DNA of 64,000 bases from an uncultured Litoreibacter sp. (lineage in GTDB: Bacteria > Pseudomonadota > Alphaproteobacteria > Rhodobacterales > Rhodobacteraceae), in assembly GCA_947494435.1 (NCBI GenBank), contig CANLUY010000001.1:124001-188000 (forward strand), written 5' to 3'. Below are positions 11,904 to 19,954 of this stretch, one piece after another. Each line of letters opens with the position of its first letter. Position 1 is the first letter of the stretch. Below the pieces are notes generated by a model. That model was not told the origin of the DNA, did no database searches, and was given only the letters and a program-made list of their open reading frames with translations. The position numbers and the translations under genes are program-made.

Positions 11904-14126
11904 TTATTTTTCGGTCAGCTTCAACTCGATCCGACGGTTCTGCGCGAGCGCCTCTGGCGTGTCGGCCGTATTGATCGGCTGATATTCCCCGAAGCCATTT
12001 GCCGCCAGACGTTCAGGTGGGATGCCCAATGATCCGCTCATGTACCGCACCACGGACAAGGCACGCGCTTGGCTCAGTTCCCAATTGTCTCTGAACTCAC
12101 CAAAGCCAGAAAGCGGATCATTGTCAGTGTGTCCGTCGACACGGATCACCCAATCCAGTTCTTGCGGAATATCATCTGCCACACTGAGCAGGATGTCAGC
12201 GACCTTTGCAATTTCGGCCTGACCGGACGGGGACAGATTAGCCCGCGCAGGCTGGAACAGCACTTCGGATGAGAACACAAACCGGTCCCCTTCAATCCGT
12301 ACACCGTCCTGATTGCCAAGAAGCTGGCGTAGCTGGCCAAAAAATTCGGACCGATAATTTTTAAGCTCTTTCGCTTCGGCCAACAGTCTTTCACGCTCCG
12401 CCTCTTCAAGCGCAACACGCTTCGATTGCTCTGCGGCAAGACGTTTTTGTTCTGCAGCAACCTGCGCCAGTGCTGTGTTCAACTGGGACCCGAGTGCGGA
12501 AATCTGTACGTTTGCGTCAACATCGCGTGCGCCCGCATCATCAAGCAAAGCTTGCAGGGATCCCAACTGATTGCGCAATGCGGCCACTTGTTGATTGAGC
12601 GCTTCGACCTGACGTTGGCTCTGTGCATTTGCGGCCTGTTCGGATGCCAGCTGCTGATTGGCTGTCGCCAGCAAGACCTCGCGTTGTTCGGCAGCGCTGA
12701 GGGCTTCACGACCTTCAAGTTCAGCCGCTTTTTGCGCTGCTAAGGCCGCCAAAAGCTGACGGCGCAACTCATCCTCGGAGGCAGATTCCGAGTTCAGAGC
12801 GGCGCGAGCCTGCGCAAGCTGGGATTGCAATTCCTCTTCGCGCGCAGCGCTGGCCTCCACCTGCCCTTGCAAACTCGTTGACGCGGAATTCGCCGCATCA
12901 CGTTCCGTCTGAAGGGCTGCAATCTGCGCTTCAAGGCCGCCAATTTGTCCAAGCAAGTCAGCTTGCGCGACTTGCCCTGCATCCCTCTCGGATTGCAGCG
13001 CGTCCAACTGGGCTTGTAGACCACTGATCTGGCCAAGCAGCTCCGCGCTTGTGGTCTGTTCGGCTTCTTGATTGGATTGCAGTGCCGCGATCTGCGCCTC
13101 TAAATTGCCGATTTGCCCCAACAGCTCCACCCGCGCCGATTGGCTTTCCGCCCGATCCGATTGCAGTGTCGCGATCTGTTCTTCCAGCCCGGTGATCCGG
13201 CTACGCAACTGCTCTTCCAGACCTGCCGCATCGGTTTTCGCAGTTTGCCCCGCAAGAAGTGCGGCCAACAGCTTCTCGTCCAAGTCATCCTTAGCTGAAT
13301 TTGCGGCGGCAAGAAGGGTCAGCGTATCTTCTGCTTCTTTCCGTTTCCCTTCGAGCGCAAGCGACATTGCCGTCAGCTCCGCATCAGCATTTTCCAACCG
13401 GTCGCGCAAGGCTTGAGCGGCAGCGGCATCAGCCAGACGCGCGGCCTCTGACGCCTTGAGAGCCTCGCCTTGCTCCGAGGCTTTCAATTCAAGGTCATCC
13501 ACTAAGGCTTGCAAAGCGGCAGTGCGCGCTGCCGCCAAACGTGCGGTTTCCGCACCTTCATCGATCTCTGCACGCGCCTGCGCAAGCGCCAGCTGTGCCG
13601 CCTCTTTCTCTGTAATTTCACGGGCCAGCCCCGCCTCTATCTCCGAAATTCGAGCGCTCAATGCAGCGGTATTGGCTTCCGCTTCACTAAGTGCCGTGCG
13701 CGTCGCATCGCGTTCGCCTGTGACGGTGGCGATCCGGCGTTCCAGATCGGATTGTTGCGACAACAATCCCGCAACCTGCTCCTCGAAACTTGCAATACGC
13801 GAAGACTGTTCTGCGCTTTGGGCTGAAAGAGACGCGATCAATGTGGCTTGAGCAGAGCTCTCCTCGCGCGCTGTCGACAATTCATCTTGCAGGTCTGCGC
13901 CACGTTGCTGCTCCAAACCCAACGCATCGGCCAAAGACTGAACCTGCCCCGAAAGCTGGTCGAGCTCTGAATCTTGCGAGGTGATCGTCTCATTCAGCAT
14001 GAACTGAACCATCATGAAGATGGACAGAACGAAAACCAGCACCAACAACAGAGCCGTCATGGCATCTACAAATCCGGGCCAGATATTGGCCTCGAACCGT
14101 TGTCCGTTGCGTCGCGCCAGAGCCAT
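11904..14126 (-). CDS. MotB/OmpA-type stator-like protein with very long coiled coil
   Basis: This 740-residue envelope protein has three parts. An N-terminal membrane segment (about 15-45) follows the pattern WPGFVDAMTALLLVLVF, with Asp21 in the place of the proton-carrying Asp of MotB. Then comes an Ala/Gln/Glu-rich coiled coil (about 50-590) containing four 28-residue repeats at 307-418. Last is an OmpA peptidoglycan-binding domain (about 615-740) with VDGHTDNDP and NWELSQARALSV. AGGAG precedes the ATG. It follows the ExbB/MotA-like gene by 3 bases and is surely its partner. Ordinary MotB is about 300 residues, so the coiled coil is exceptional. The role is unknown. Confidence 0.85.
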   Translation of the reverse strand: MALARRNGQRFEANIWPGFVDAMTALLLVLVFVLSIFMMVQFMLNETITSQDSELDQLSGQVQSLADALGLEQQRGADLQDELSTAREESSAQATLIASLSAQSAEQSSRIASFEEQVAGLLSQQSDLERRIATVTGERDATRTALSEAEANTAALSARISEIEAGLAREITEKEAAQLALAQARAEIDEGAETARLAAARTAALQALVDDLELKASEQGEALKASEAARLADAAAAQALRDRLENADAELTAMSLALEGKRKEAEDTLTLLAAANSAKDDLDEKLLAALLAGQTAKTDAAGLEEQLRSRITGLEEQIATLQSDRAESQSARVELLGQIGNLEAQIAALQSNQEAEQTTSAELLGQISGLQAQLDALQSERDAGQVAQADLLGQIGGLEAQIAALQTERDAANSASTSLQGQVEASAAREEELQSQLAQARAALNSESASEDELRRQLLAALAAQKAAELEGREALSAAEQREVLLATANQQLASEQAANAQSQRQVEALNQQVAALRNQLGSLQALLDDAGARDVDANVQISALGSQLNTALAQVAAEQKRLAAEQSKRVALEEAERERLLAEAKELKNYRSEFFGQLRQLLGNQDGVRIEGDRFVFSSEVLFQPARANLSPSGQAEIAKVADILLSVADDIPQELDWVIRVDGHTDNDPLSGFGEFRDNWELSQARALSVVRYMSGSLGIPPERLAANGFGEYQPINTADTPEALAQNRRIELKLTEK
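12873..13208 (-). repeat. four 84-bp tandem repeats in the coiled-coil coding region
   Basis: Four consecutive in-frame units of 84 bp encode 28-residue blocks of the pattern LLGQIxGLEAQIAALQSxRDA, residues 307-418 of the stator-like protein. Twenty-eight residues are four heptads, so units can be gained or lost without disturbing the coiled coil. The number of copies may vary between strains. Confidence 0.85.
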
Positions 14127-14129
14127 GCT

Positions 14130-15344
14130 TTACTCCTGCGGCCGCGTCGGACGGGTTGGAGTAGAAGCTGGTCGAATAGAGCGCGTCAATTGTCGCACGG
14201 CTTGCGTCACCTGCCCCACATCATTGGCAATCTGCTGTGCGGTGTCTTCGCGACCCATTTTAAGTTCCTCAAGAATTTTGAGAAGCTGAACGTCGATAGA
14301 GCGCAAGCGCATCCGGCTTTCTGGGTCGATGCCATCCGCATCACCTTGTGTCTGTACCAGATGGGTCAGCAACTGCTCTTGCCCGTCAGCCACGCGGTTC
14401 AAAGCCGCTGTGGGGTCTACCGTCGTATCAAGCTTATCGGTCAAGACCATGATCGCCTCAGTGATTACTTCCAGCCTGTCGTCATTGTCCTTCCGCGCAG
14501 TTTCGCCTTGCAAAAATAACCCTTGGAGACTGTCGATCTGCTCAACCATATGATCCAGAACGGTAGCAACCACCGACTGATCAAAGCCGCCCTGCCCACC
14601 ATCCTCACCAGAGGAGAAGCCCACACGTGTGATGGTTGACAGCCACTCCTCCATCTCACGATAGAAACGGTTCTGACCGTGGCCCGCGAACAGCTCAAGC
14701 AGCCCTACGACAAGCGATCCGGCAAGTCCTAGAAGGGAAGACGCAAAAGCCGTTCCCATACCCGCAAGCTGGCTTTCCAATCCGCCAATCAGGTTGGAGA
14801 ACACCTCTTGGGAGCTTTGCCCTTCCCCCACATTAAGCGATTGGATCGTTTCGACGATGCCGGGAATAGTGGTGGCAAGGCCGTAGAACGTCCCCAAAAG
14901 CCCAAGGAAAATCAGTAAGTTGATGACATAGCGCGTGATATCGCGGGCTTCATCCATCCGTGTTCCGACGGAATCGAGGATGGTGCGTGAAGATGATGCA
15001 CTGATCTGCATCCGTGCCCCGCGGGACCGGAGCAAAGCCGCCAGAGAGGCGAGCAAGCGTGGCGCGCGATCTTGGTCCTGCCCGGGCGCTTCACCCGCAA
15101 AACTCTCAATCCAAGACACGGAGGTGATCAGTTGGAACACCTGCCAGAAACACGCGAATACGCCCAATACAAAAACAGCCAGAATAACGCCGTTGAGAAA
15201 GGGGTTTGCCAAGAAGACCGACGAGACTGCCGGATAGATCAGATAGCCACCAAAGCACACCAATCCCAAAATTATCAACATCAGCACAATTTGCCGGACC
15301 GGCTGGGTGAATTGCCCGCTGCGCCCCCTGTCAGGAGTGTCCAT
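14130..15344 (-). CDS. MotA/TolQ/ExbB proton-channel family protein
   Basis: The product is about 404 residues. Two membrane segments lie near the N-terminus (around 20-36 and 50-68) and two more after residue 130 (INLLIFLGLLGTFYGLATTIPG and GMGTAFASSLLGLAGSLVVGL). The latter pair carries the MotA/ExbB channel signature. The C-terminal ~190 residues are soluble and helical. I chose the ATG at 15344 because GAGGG lies 7 bases before it; the ATG at 15350 is too close. With the MotB/OmpA-like gene it should form an ion-driven stator of the 5:2 type. There is no tolR, tolA, tolB or flagellar gene nearby, so it is not obviously Tol or flagellar. Confidence 0.85.
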   Translation of the reverse strand: MDTPDRGRSGQFTQPVRQIVLMLIILGLVCFGGYLIYPAVSSVFLANPFLNGVILAVFVLGVFACFWQVFQLITSVSWIESFAGEAPGQDQDRAPRLLASLAALLRSRGARMQISASSSRTILDSVGTRMDEARDITRYVINLLIFLGLLGTFYGLATTIPGIVETIQSLNVGEGQSSQEVFSNLIGGLESQLAGMGTAFASSLLGLAGSLVVGLLELFAGHGQNRFYREMEEWLSTITRVGFSSGEDGGQGGFDQSVVATVLDHMVEQIDSLQGLFLQGETARKDNDDRLEVITEAIMVLTDKLDTTVDPTAALNRVADGQEQLLTHLVQTQGDADGIDPESRMRLRSIDVQLLKILEELKMGREDTAQQIANDVGQVTQAVRQLTRSIRPASTPTRPTRPQE

Positions 15345-15424
15345 ACTCATACCCTCGAATAGCCCGTATAGGTCTTTTTTTCAGGAACATACGGGGGCTG
15401 AGCAGGATTTGCCAAGGTTTTCTG

Positions 15425-15973
15425 CTATGCGGGCTTGGCGCTCAATTCTTGGACACGTGTCACGAGCCAGTCCATATCAGGATCAGCGACGCCCATTTGC
15501 GTCAAATGGCTGGCCGTATTGTAGAGGTATTCCGTGTTTGGACCACGCCCGCCGACAGACCGCGCAATGACTTCTGCTTGCCGTTCCAGACTAAGATCGC
15601 CGCAATATTGCACATGGTCCTGATTGATGATGTAGGCCAGAGCCTGCACGTTTCGTCCGTCTTCCAACGCAAGAGGAACGACATCTTCATAGTAAGCTGA
15701 AGAGATCAATTCGCGATCACGGAGCATCTGCAGCACGTTTTCAGCTTCGTCATCGGCAACCCGAAACGCAACCCCGTCGCAGGTTGCCCGATCAGCCACA
15801 TCCAACGCCAACACCAAACCCGGTTCGTCTTCGGAGCCGCGGTGATGGATCGACCACATGCAAAAGGAACGATGAAATCCCGTCAATCGCGCCGGTATGG
15901 TCTCCACAGGCGTGAAGCCGGGGTTCCATAACAACGAGCCATATCCGAACACCCATAGGGGCTGCGTCACCAT
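15425..15973 (-). CDS. gamma-glutamylcyclotransferase (ChaC-like)
   Basis: This 182-residue protein is of the ChaC family, which cleaves glutathione to 5-oxoproline and cysteinylglycine in the cytosol. The substrate-binding loop VFGYGSLLWNPGF is at about 8-20, and the family stretch GFHRSFCMWSIHHRG follows. A conserved acidic residue in the LISSAYYEDVVPLAL region would be near the catalytic site. It stands alone between the stator-like pair and the divergent DUF2125 gene. Its regulation is not visible. Confidence 0.9.
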   Translation of the reverse strand: MVTQPLWVFGYGSLLWNPGFTPVETIPARLTGFHRSFCMWSIHHRGSEDEPGLVLALDVADRATCDGVAFRVADDEAENVLQMLRDRELISSAYYEDVVPLALEDGRNVQALAYIINQDHVQYCGDLSLERQAEVIARSVGGRGPNTEYLYNTASHLTQMGVADPDMDWLVTRVQELSAKPA

Positions 15974-16064
15974 CTCTCTGGTCCTCCTGCGCGCGGCCTT
16001 GTAGACGGGCCTCTACGACCGGCCTAGTAAATGGGGCCTCGAAGGAAAAGGGAAAAGAGACGAG

Positions 16065-17063
16065 ATGCGCAAACTCATCACACTCATCATTGTCGCAGCC
16101 TTGGCATGGTCCGGATATTGGTTTGTCGGATCCACCGGTCACAAGGCCGCTTTGACGGAGTGGATGGATGACCGCCGTTCCGAAGGCTGGCAGGTCGATT
16201 ACGCAGATCACGTTGTGCGCGGCTTTCCCAATCGCTTTGATACGACTTTGACGGATCTGCGACTGACAGACCCCGAAACCGGCATAAGCTGGCAAGCCCC
16301 GTTCTTTCAGTTGTTGTCCTTGAGCTATAAGCCCAACCATCTGATTGCGGTTTGGCCCAATGAACAGGTGATCGCGACACCGCAGGGCAAACTGTCCGTC
16401 ACGTCCAATGACATGCGCGCCTCCCTCGTGGTCAAACCCTCGACAGCGCTGGAACTGGACCGTGCAAATGTTGAAATGGCAGGCGCCTCCGTGACATCAA
16501 CCGAGGGGTGGACGGCAAGCTTTGACACGCTCAACGCCGCGATCCGCAACACGCCAGCAACCAGCTCCACCTATGACGTCGTTGTTGACATCGCGACCCT
16601 CCTGCCCGGTGAGCGGTTCCGGAAGCTGATTGATCAAGGTGGCACCCTGCCTGACCAAATCGAAGCCCTTCGCGTTGACATTCAGGCGGCGCTCGCCAGC
16701 CCGTTGAACCGCCGCGCGCTTGAAACGCGGCGACCGGACGTCACCGCGCTGACCGTCAATGATATCCGCGCAACATGGGGCGAATTGGACCTACGCGCCA
16801 AAGGTCAAATGGATGTGGTGGAGACGCGCCCCGAAGGCGAATTGGCGATTACTGCCAAAAATTGGCGTGACATGTTGGCCTTGGCCGTTCAGGCCGGTGC
16901 GCTCGATGCGGGGTCTGCTTCCGCCGTGGAATTGGGGCTAGGTTTCTTGGCCAGCGCCGCAGGCAATGCAAACGCGCTGGATGCCACGCTGAAATTTGCG
17001 AACGGCGCGACCTTCTTAGGCCCGCTGCCGATCGGTCCGTCACCAGAAATCAGATTGCCTTAG
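16065..17063 (+). CDS. DUF2125 domain-containing envelope protein
   Basis: This 332-residue protein has an N-terminal membrane anchor or signal (LITLIIVAALAWSGYWFV). The rest is DUF2125, a family found mainly in alphaproteobacteria; the segment VDYADHVVRGFPNRFDTTLTD is typical. Such proteins are predicted to face the periplasm. Their function is unknown. A purine-rich ribosome site (GGGAAAAGAGA) precedes the ATG. The TAG stop overlaps the convergent stop of the extensin-like gene. Confidence 0.88.
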   Translation: MRKLITLIIVAALAWSGYWFVGSTGHKAALTEWMDDRRSEGWQVDYADHVVRGFPNRFDTTLTDLRLTDPETGISWQAPFFQLLSLSYKPNHLIAVWPNEQVIATPQGKLSVTSNDMRASLVVKPSTALELDRANVEMAGASVTSTEGWTASFDTLNAAIRNTPATSSTYDVVVDIATLLPGERFRKLIDQGGTLPDQIEALRVDIQAALASPLNRRALETRRPDVTALTVNDIRATWGELDLRAKGQMDVVETRPEGELAITAKNWRDMLALAVQAGALDAGSASAVELGLGFLASAAGNANALDATLKFANGATFLGPLPIGPSPEIRLP

Positions 17064-17866
17064 CGGCAATACGATCCTGAGCGATACCGCGCGGTGTCGA
17101 AATGGAAATGGTCTTGGTGAAACCGGTTGGCGTTCGGGCCAAGAACTGTCCCAAACGGCCCGCATGCCGCTTTGTGCGCGCGTTTCAGGATCGGCCCCTG
17201 CTGACGGTTCCGCCAACCTTTGAGGACAGTAATTCTCTGACCGTTATTGAGATTGATCGCCGCGATATCAATCGCCCGCCCTTTGGCATGTTCTGACAAT
17301 CTGCCACTGCGCGCCGAATTGCGATTGCGACAGGCGTAGTGCGCAACAACCTGCAAGGATCGTACCCCGCCGCCGACATTGCCGACCGCAGGCTTTAGCC
17401 CGCTGCGCACCCATGTTTTCAACGCTTTCGCGGTCGTGCAATCAATTGTTGCATGCTGAGTGAGACCGACACCGTCAACAGATGTGATCTTCACAGGCTT
17501 CGCAACGCCACAGGCCCCACGCCCCCGGATCGGTTTGATAAAACTGCCCTTGATTGACGGATCACCGCAGACCGACCCTTTGGCTGCGCGCGCGATCTGT
17601 TCAGCGGCCTTCTTTTTCAAACCCTTGGGTCGTTGCGACGGGCGTTGTGAGCGATCAGATTTGAGGAACCCGAAGAGCCCTTTGCGTTCTTTCTGTGCGG
17701 TAGGTCTGGCAGCCGGCCGGGTCGCGGAGCGTTCCGCTTCCGTTGCCTGAATTATTTGAATACTCACCCCGCGCGGCAAAGGCCGCTGTGAACGGTCAGG
17801 GGCCGCAGCCCAAACGCTCGTGATCTGAAGGCTCAAGCAAAGACCAAGCAACACCCCGTACCGCAT
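17060..17866 (-). CDS. extensin-like C-terminal domain protein (M15-like fold)
   Basis: This 268-residue secreted protein has a signal peptide (GVLLGLCLSLQITSVWA), a low-complexity basic and proline-containing linker (about 25-95), and a bacterial extensin-like C-terminal domain. That domain carries zinc-peptidase-like motifs, SEHAKGRAID at 191-200 and HQDHFHFD at 250-257. H193, D200 and H255 are the expected metal ligands, as in M15/VanY-type carboxypeptidases. Several cysteines suggest disulfides. A cell-wall peptidase role is inferred, not shown. It follows tyrC by 3 bases on the same strand. Confidence 0.88.
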   Translation of the reverse strand: MRYGVLLGLCLSLQITSVWAAAPDRSQRPLPRGVSIQIIQATEAERSATRPAARPTAQKERKGLFGFLKSDRSQRPSQRPKGLKKKAAEQIARAAKGSVCGDPSIKGSFIKPIRGRGACGVAKPVKITSVDGVGLTQHATIDCTTAKALKTWVRSGLKPAVGNVGGGVRSLQVVAHYACRNRNSARSGRLSEHAKGRAIDIAAINLNNGQRITVLKGWRNRQQGPILKRAHKAACGPFGTVLGPNANRFHQDHFHFDTARYRSGSYCR

Positions 17867-17869
17867 TAC

Positions 17870-18778
17870 TTAACGCCCCCGACCAAAGTTTGGCGCATCT
17901 GTATCCTGACCCGATTCAACGATACCACGCCGGATGGCGCGGGTTCTCGTAAAATACTCATGCAGATGATCGCCATCGCCCTGCCGGATCGCACGTTGCA
18001 GCGCGAACAGCTCTTCAGTGAATCGCCCCAAAATCTCTAGTGTGGCGTCCTTATTGCTTAAAAACACGTCACGCCACATCGTCGGATCAGACGCCGCGAT
18101 GCGCGTAAAGTCTCGAAACCCGCCCGCAGAGAATTTGACAACTTCATTATCTGTCACACGACGCAGATCATCAGCCACGCCGACCATCGTGTAAGCAATC
18201 AGGTGCGGCGCATGTGAGGTCACAGCACACACTAGGTCGTGATGGTCGGGATCCATTTCTTCCACATTTGAACCCATCGCCTCCCAAAACCCGCGATAAG
18301 TTGCGAGCGCTTCCTTGTTTGCATCCATCGGCGTCATCAGACACCAGCGGTTTTCAAACAATTCCGCAAAACCGGATGTCGGTCCGGATTGCTCCGTCCC
18401 AGCCATCGGATGGGCCGGTATGAAATGTACATGCTTCGGCAAATGCGGCCCGACCGCGTCAATCACAGCGCGCTTGGTGGAACCCACATCACTGAGCACG
18501 CACCCTTCTTTGAGGTGTGGCGCGATATCAGCAGCAATGGCCCCCATCACCCCGATCGGGACGCACAGCACCACCAAATCCGCATCTTTGACGGCCTCGG
18601 CGGATGTTTCTGTGATTGCATCACAAAACCCAAGCTGCCGCGCAGTATCGCGGGTCTCTACAGAGCGGGCCGTGCCGATGATCTCACCCGCCAAGCCATC
18701 CCTGCGCATCGCATGGGCAAGGGACGAGGCAATCAAGCCCAAACCGATCAGCGCAACCCGGTCATAAATCTGCGCCAT
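17870..18778 (-). CDS. tyrC: prephenate dehydrogenase
   Basis: The product is about 302 residues. It oxidises prephenate (or arogenate) with NAD(P) in tyrosine synthesis. The Rossmann motif is VALIGLGLIASSLA at about 8-21. The catalytic-site stretch HFIPAHPMAGTEQSG follows, then SHAPHLIAYTM in the helical domain. There is no fused chorismate mutase or ACT domain. The start is the ATG at 18778, or a GTG one codon earlier at 18781; both overlap the hisC stop, so the two genes are translationally coupled. Confidence 0.93.
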   Translation of the reverse strand: MAQIYDRVALIGLGLIASSLAHAMRRDGLAGEIIGTARSVETRDTARQLGFCDAITETSAEAVKDADLVVLCVPIGVMGAIAADIAPHLKEGCVLSDVGSTKRAVIDAVGPHLPKHVHFIPAHPMAGTEQSGPTSGFAELFENRWCLMTPMDANKEALATYRGFWEAMGSNVEEMDPDHHDLVCAVTSHAPHLIAYTMVGVADDLRRVTDNEVVKFSAGGFRDFTRIAASDPTMWRDVFLSNKDATLEILGRFTEELFALQRAIRQGDGDHLHEYFTRTRAIRRGIVESGQDTDAPNFGRGR

Positions 18779-19857
18779 CACATCGCCCCTTTAAAATCGG
18801 CTACTGCCTTCGCCACACGGCGACAGGCCTGTTCGGACCCTATCGTGATCCGCAGACAATCGGGCAAGCCGTACCCACCGACCATGCGGACAACCAAGCC
18901 TTCAGATTTGAGATGCGCATCACAGGCCGCAGCCTCCTCAGCCGACGCAAAACGGGCGAGAATGAAGTTACAAAACGAAGGATCAGACTGCACGCCGACT
19001 TTCTCAAGCTCAGCCGCAAGCCAGTCGCGCCATTTGGCGTTTTCCTGACGACAGCGCGCCGTGTAGCCTGTGTCGCGCACAGCGGCATGCGCCGCTTTCA
19101 ACGCGGGTCCTGACAGGTTGAACGGCCCGCGCACACGGTTCAGCGTATCTATCACCTCTTGCGGCCCGTAGCCCCAGCCGATGCGCAATCCGCCCAAACC
19201 ATAAATCTTGGAAAAAGTGCGCGTCATGAACACATTTTCGCGCGCCTCCAGAACCGCAAGTCCAGCATCGAAATCGTCAACATATTCGGCATAGGCCCCA
19301 TCAAGGACAAGCATGCATCCGTCTGGCAGCCCATCTGCCAACCGTGCGACCTCGGCCTCGGGGATCATCGTGCCGGTCGGGTTGTTCGGGTTGGCAATAA
19401 ACACCAGTTTCGTGCACTCCGTCACAGTGGCTAGCAGCGCGTCGACATCTGTTTTGCGCTCATCTTCGGGTGCGGCGACCGGCGTAGCGCCCGCGGCAAG
19501 GGCGGAGATGCGATACATCGCGAACCCGTGTTCTGTATGCAAAACCTCATCCCCGGGTCCGACATAGGCATAGCACAGAAACGAAATAATTTCGTCCGAC
19601 CCGACGCCACAAATCACCCGCTCGGGATCAACGCCGTGCACCTCGCCAATGGCGTCGCGCAACCGCTCGTGCTGGGTGGACGGGTAGACGTGCAATTCAC
19701 CTGCAGATTGGCGAAACGCGTCAGAGGCACGAGGCGATGGCCCGAACGGGTTCTCATTGGACGACAGCTTCACGACATCTGCCACACCCTCAACAGTGGA
19801 GGCTCCGCCCTGATAGAGCGCAATGTCCATGATCCCTGGTTGCGGTGTGATGGTCAT
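18778..19857 (-). CDS. hisC: histidinol-phosphate aminotransferase
   Basis: This 359-residue PLP enzyme of fold type I converts imidazole-acetol phosphate to histidinol phosphate. In many bacteria it also transaminates aromatic keto acids. The PLP lysine is K217 in [26 protein letters not shown] at 156-163 and [11 protein letters not shown] near the N-terminus are family hallmarks. The overlap with tyrC argues for a joint role in tyrosine and phenylalanine supply as well as histidine. Confidence 0.94.
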   Translation of the reverse strand: MTITPQPGIMDIALYQGGASTVEGVADVVKLSSNENPFGPSPRASDAFRQSAGELHVYPSTQHERLRDAIGEVHGVDPERVICGVGSDEIISFLCYAYVGPGDEVLHTEHGFAMYRISALAAGATPVAAPEDERKTDVDALLATVTECTKLVFIANPNNPTGTMIPEAEVARLADGLPDGCMLVLDGAYAEYVDDFDAGLAVLEARENVFMTRTFSKIYGLGGLRIGWGYGPQEVIDTLNRVRGPFNLSGPALKAAHAAVRDTGYTARCRQENAKWRDWLAAELEKVGVQSDPSFCNFILARFASAEEAAACDAHLKSEGLVVRMVGGYGLPDCLRITIGSEQACRRVAKAVADFKGAM

Positions 19858-19954
19858 AGCAGCAGTCCTAACTCCCCAAACCCTGCCTGTTTATCCGGCA
19901 CGCCGACAGATGAAAAGCCGCTTCGTTTTGGCAGAAAGACTTACAAAGGTTTGA

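Noticed and set aside
11904-15344. Zorya defence system
   Set aside because: Only the stator pair is present. No ZorC, ZorD or ZorE-like gene follows, the long coiled coil is on the MotB-like partner, and the neighbours are housekeeping genes.
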